From Thioclava indica (GTDB taxonomy: Bacteria; Pseudomonadota; Alphaproteobacteria; Rhodobacterales; Rhodobacteraceae), in NCBI RefSeq assembly GCF_000714545.1, contig NZ_AUNB01000001.1, positions 62,001-126,000 on the forward strand: 64,000 nt of DNA, in the 5' to 3' direction. The position numbers and the translations under genes were made by a program. Below the pieces are notes generated by a model that was not told where the DNA came from, did not search any database, and saw only the letters and a program-made list of their open reading frames with translations. Shown piece by piece: positions 63,889-64,000 of the stretch. How positions within the stretch are numbered: the first letter of the stretch is position 1; each line of letters starts with the position of its first letter.

Positions 63889-64000
63889 ATGCAACCGATC
63901 ATCACCCTGCGCCAGATGCGCTTTCTGACCGCGATTGCCGATACGCTGAACTTCTCGCGCGCCGCCGAGATCTGTTTCGTCACGCAGCCCACGCTGAGCA
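63889..64000 (+). CDS. LysR-family transcriptional regulator, probably OxyR (3' part outside window)
   Basis: Only the first 37 codons are in the window: MQPIITLRQMRFLTAIADTL followed by NFSRAAEICFVTQPTLS, the N-terminal helix-turn-helix of a LysR-type regulator. The divergent peroxiredoxin gene and nearby dps suggest OxyR, the peroxide sensor. The cysteines that would confirm this lie outside. Confidence 0.75.
   Translation, partial: MQPIITLRQMRFLTAIADTLNFSRAAEICFVTQPTLS

Overview
The window is a 64 kb stretch of a GC-rich alphaproteobacterial chromosome, most likely from the order Rhodobacterales. Evidence: an F1-ATPase operon (atpHAGDC) without F0 genes and followed by an H-type lectin-domain gene; a 14-gene nuo operon carrying extra small genes that include a DUF5337-type and a DUF3291-type protein; a NuoE with a C-terminal helix-hairpin-helix extension; a Hint-domain protein; and a sorbitol/mannitol dehydrogenase pair resembling SmoS/MtlK of Rhodobacter. 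These family assignments come from reading the translations; no database search was run. I saw no tRNA, rRNA, insertion sequence, prophage or CRISPR array.

Layout: 1-1992 polyol catabolism (smoS partial, mtlK, + strand). 2021-7308 H-lectin gene and the F1-ATPase operon (- strand). 7655-15397 a methyltransferase, gloB, a Tat-exported transglutaminase-like protein, an HPP-CBS membrane protein, clpA and an M23 peptidase. 15437-22496 a cation/proton antiporter, a DEAD-box helicase, and rnj-coaX-birA, which lie downstream of nuoN and look co-transcribed with the nuo operon. 22486-40366 the complex I operon nuoABCDE-x-x-F-x-x-G-x-HI-x-JKLMN, where x marks non-Nuo genes. 40647-49600 leucine degradation (liuA, liuB, liuD, gst, liuE, liuC), interrupted by ompW and by two LprI-type genes, one of them broken by two in-frame stop codons. 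49762-54366 a D-amino-acid dehydrogenase/ornithine cyclodeaminase-family pair convergent with an aminotransferase/MFS pair. 54454-59246 gph divergent from glmU-glmS-alkD. 59247-64000 a D-lyxose isomerase-like protein, a class I glutamine amidotransferase, a Hint-domain protein, a small exported protein, and an oxidative-stress group (Dps, peroxiredoxin, LysR/OxyR-like regulator cut by the window edge).

The genes are mainly core energy metabolism. Complex I builds the proton gradient that F1Fo uses. Leucine breakdown gives acetyl-CoA and acetoacetate. GlmS and GlmU make UDP-GlcNAc for the cell wall. The most unusual observations are the nuo accessory genes (two paralogous HhH domains side by side, two putative lipoproteins, a cysteine-free carboxymuconolactone-decarboxylase-like protein), the liu cluster split by an ompW gene with an FNR-type box, and the LprI pseudogene whose frame is intact apart from two nonsense codons. 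I did not find a clearly new multi-gene system.
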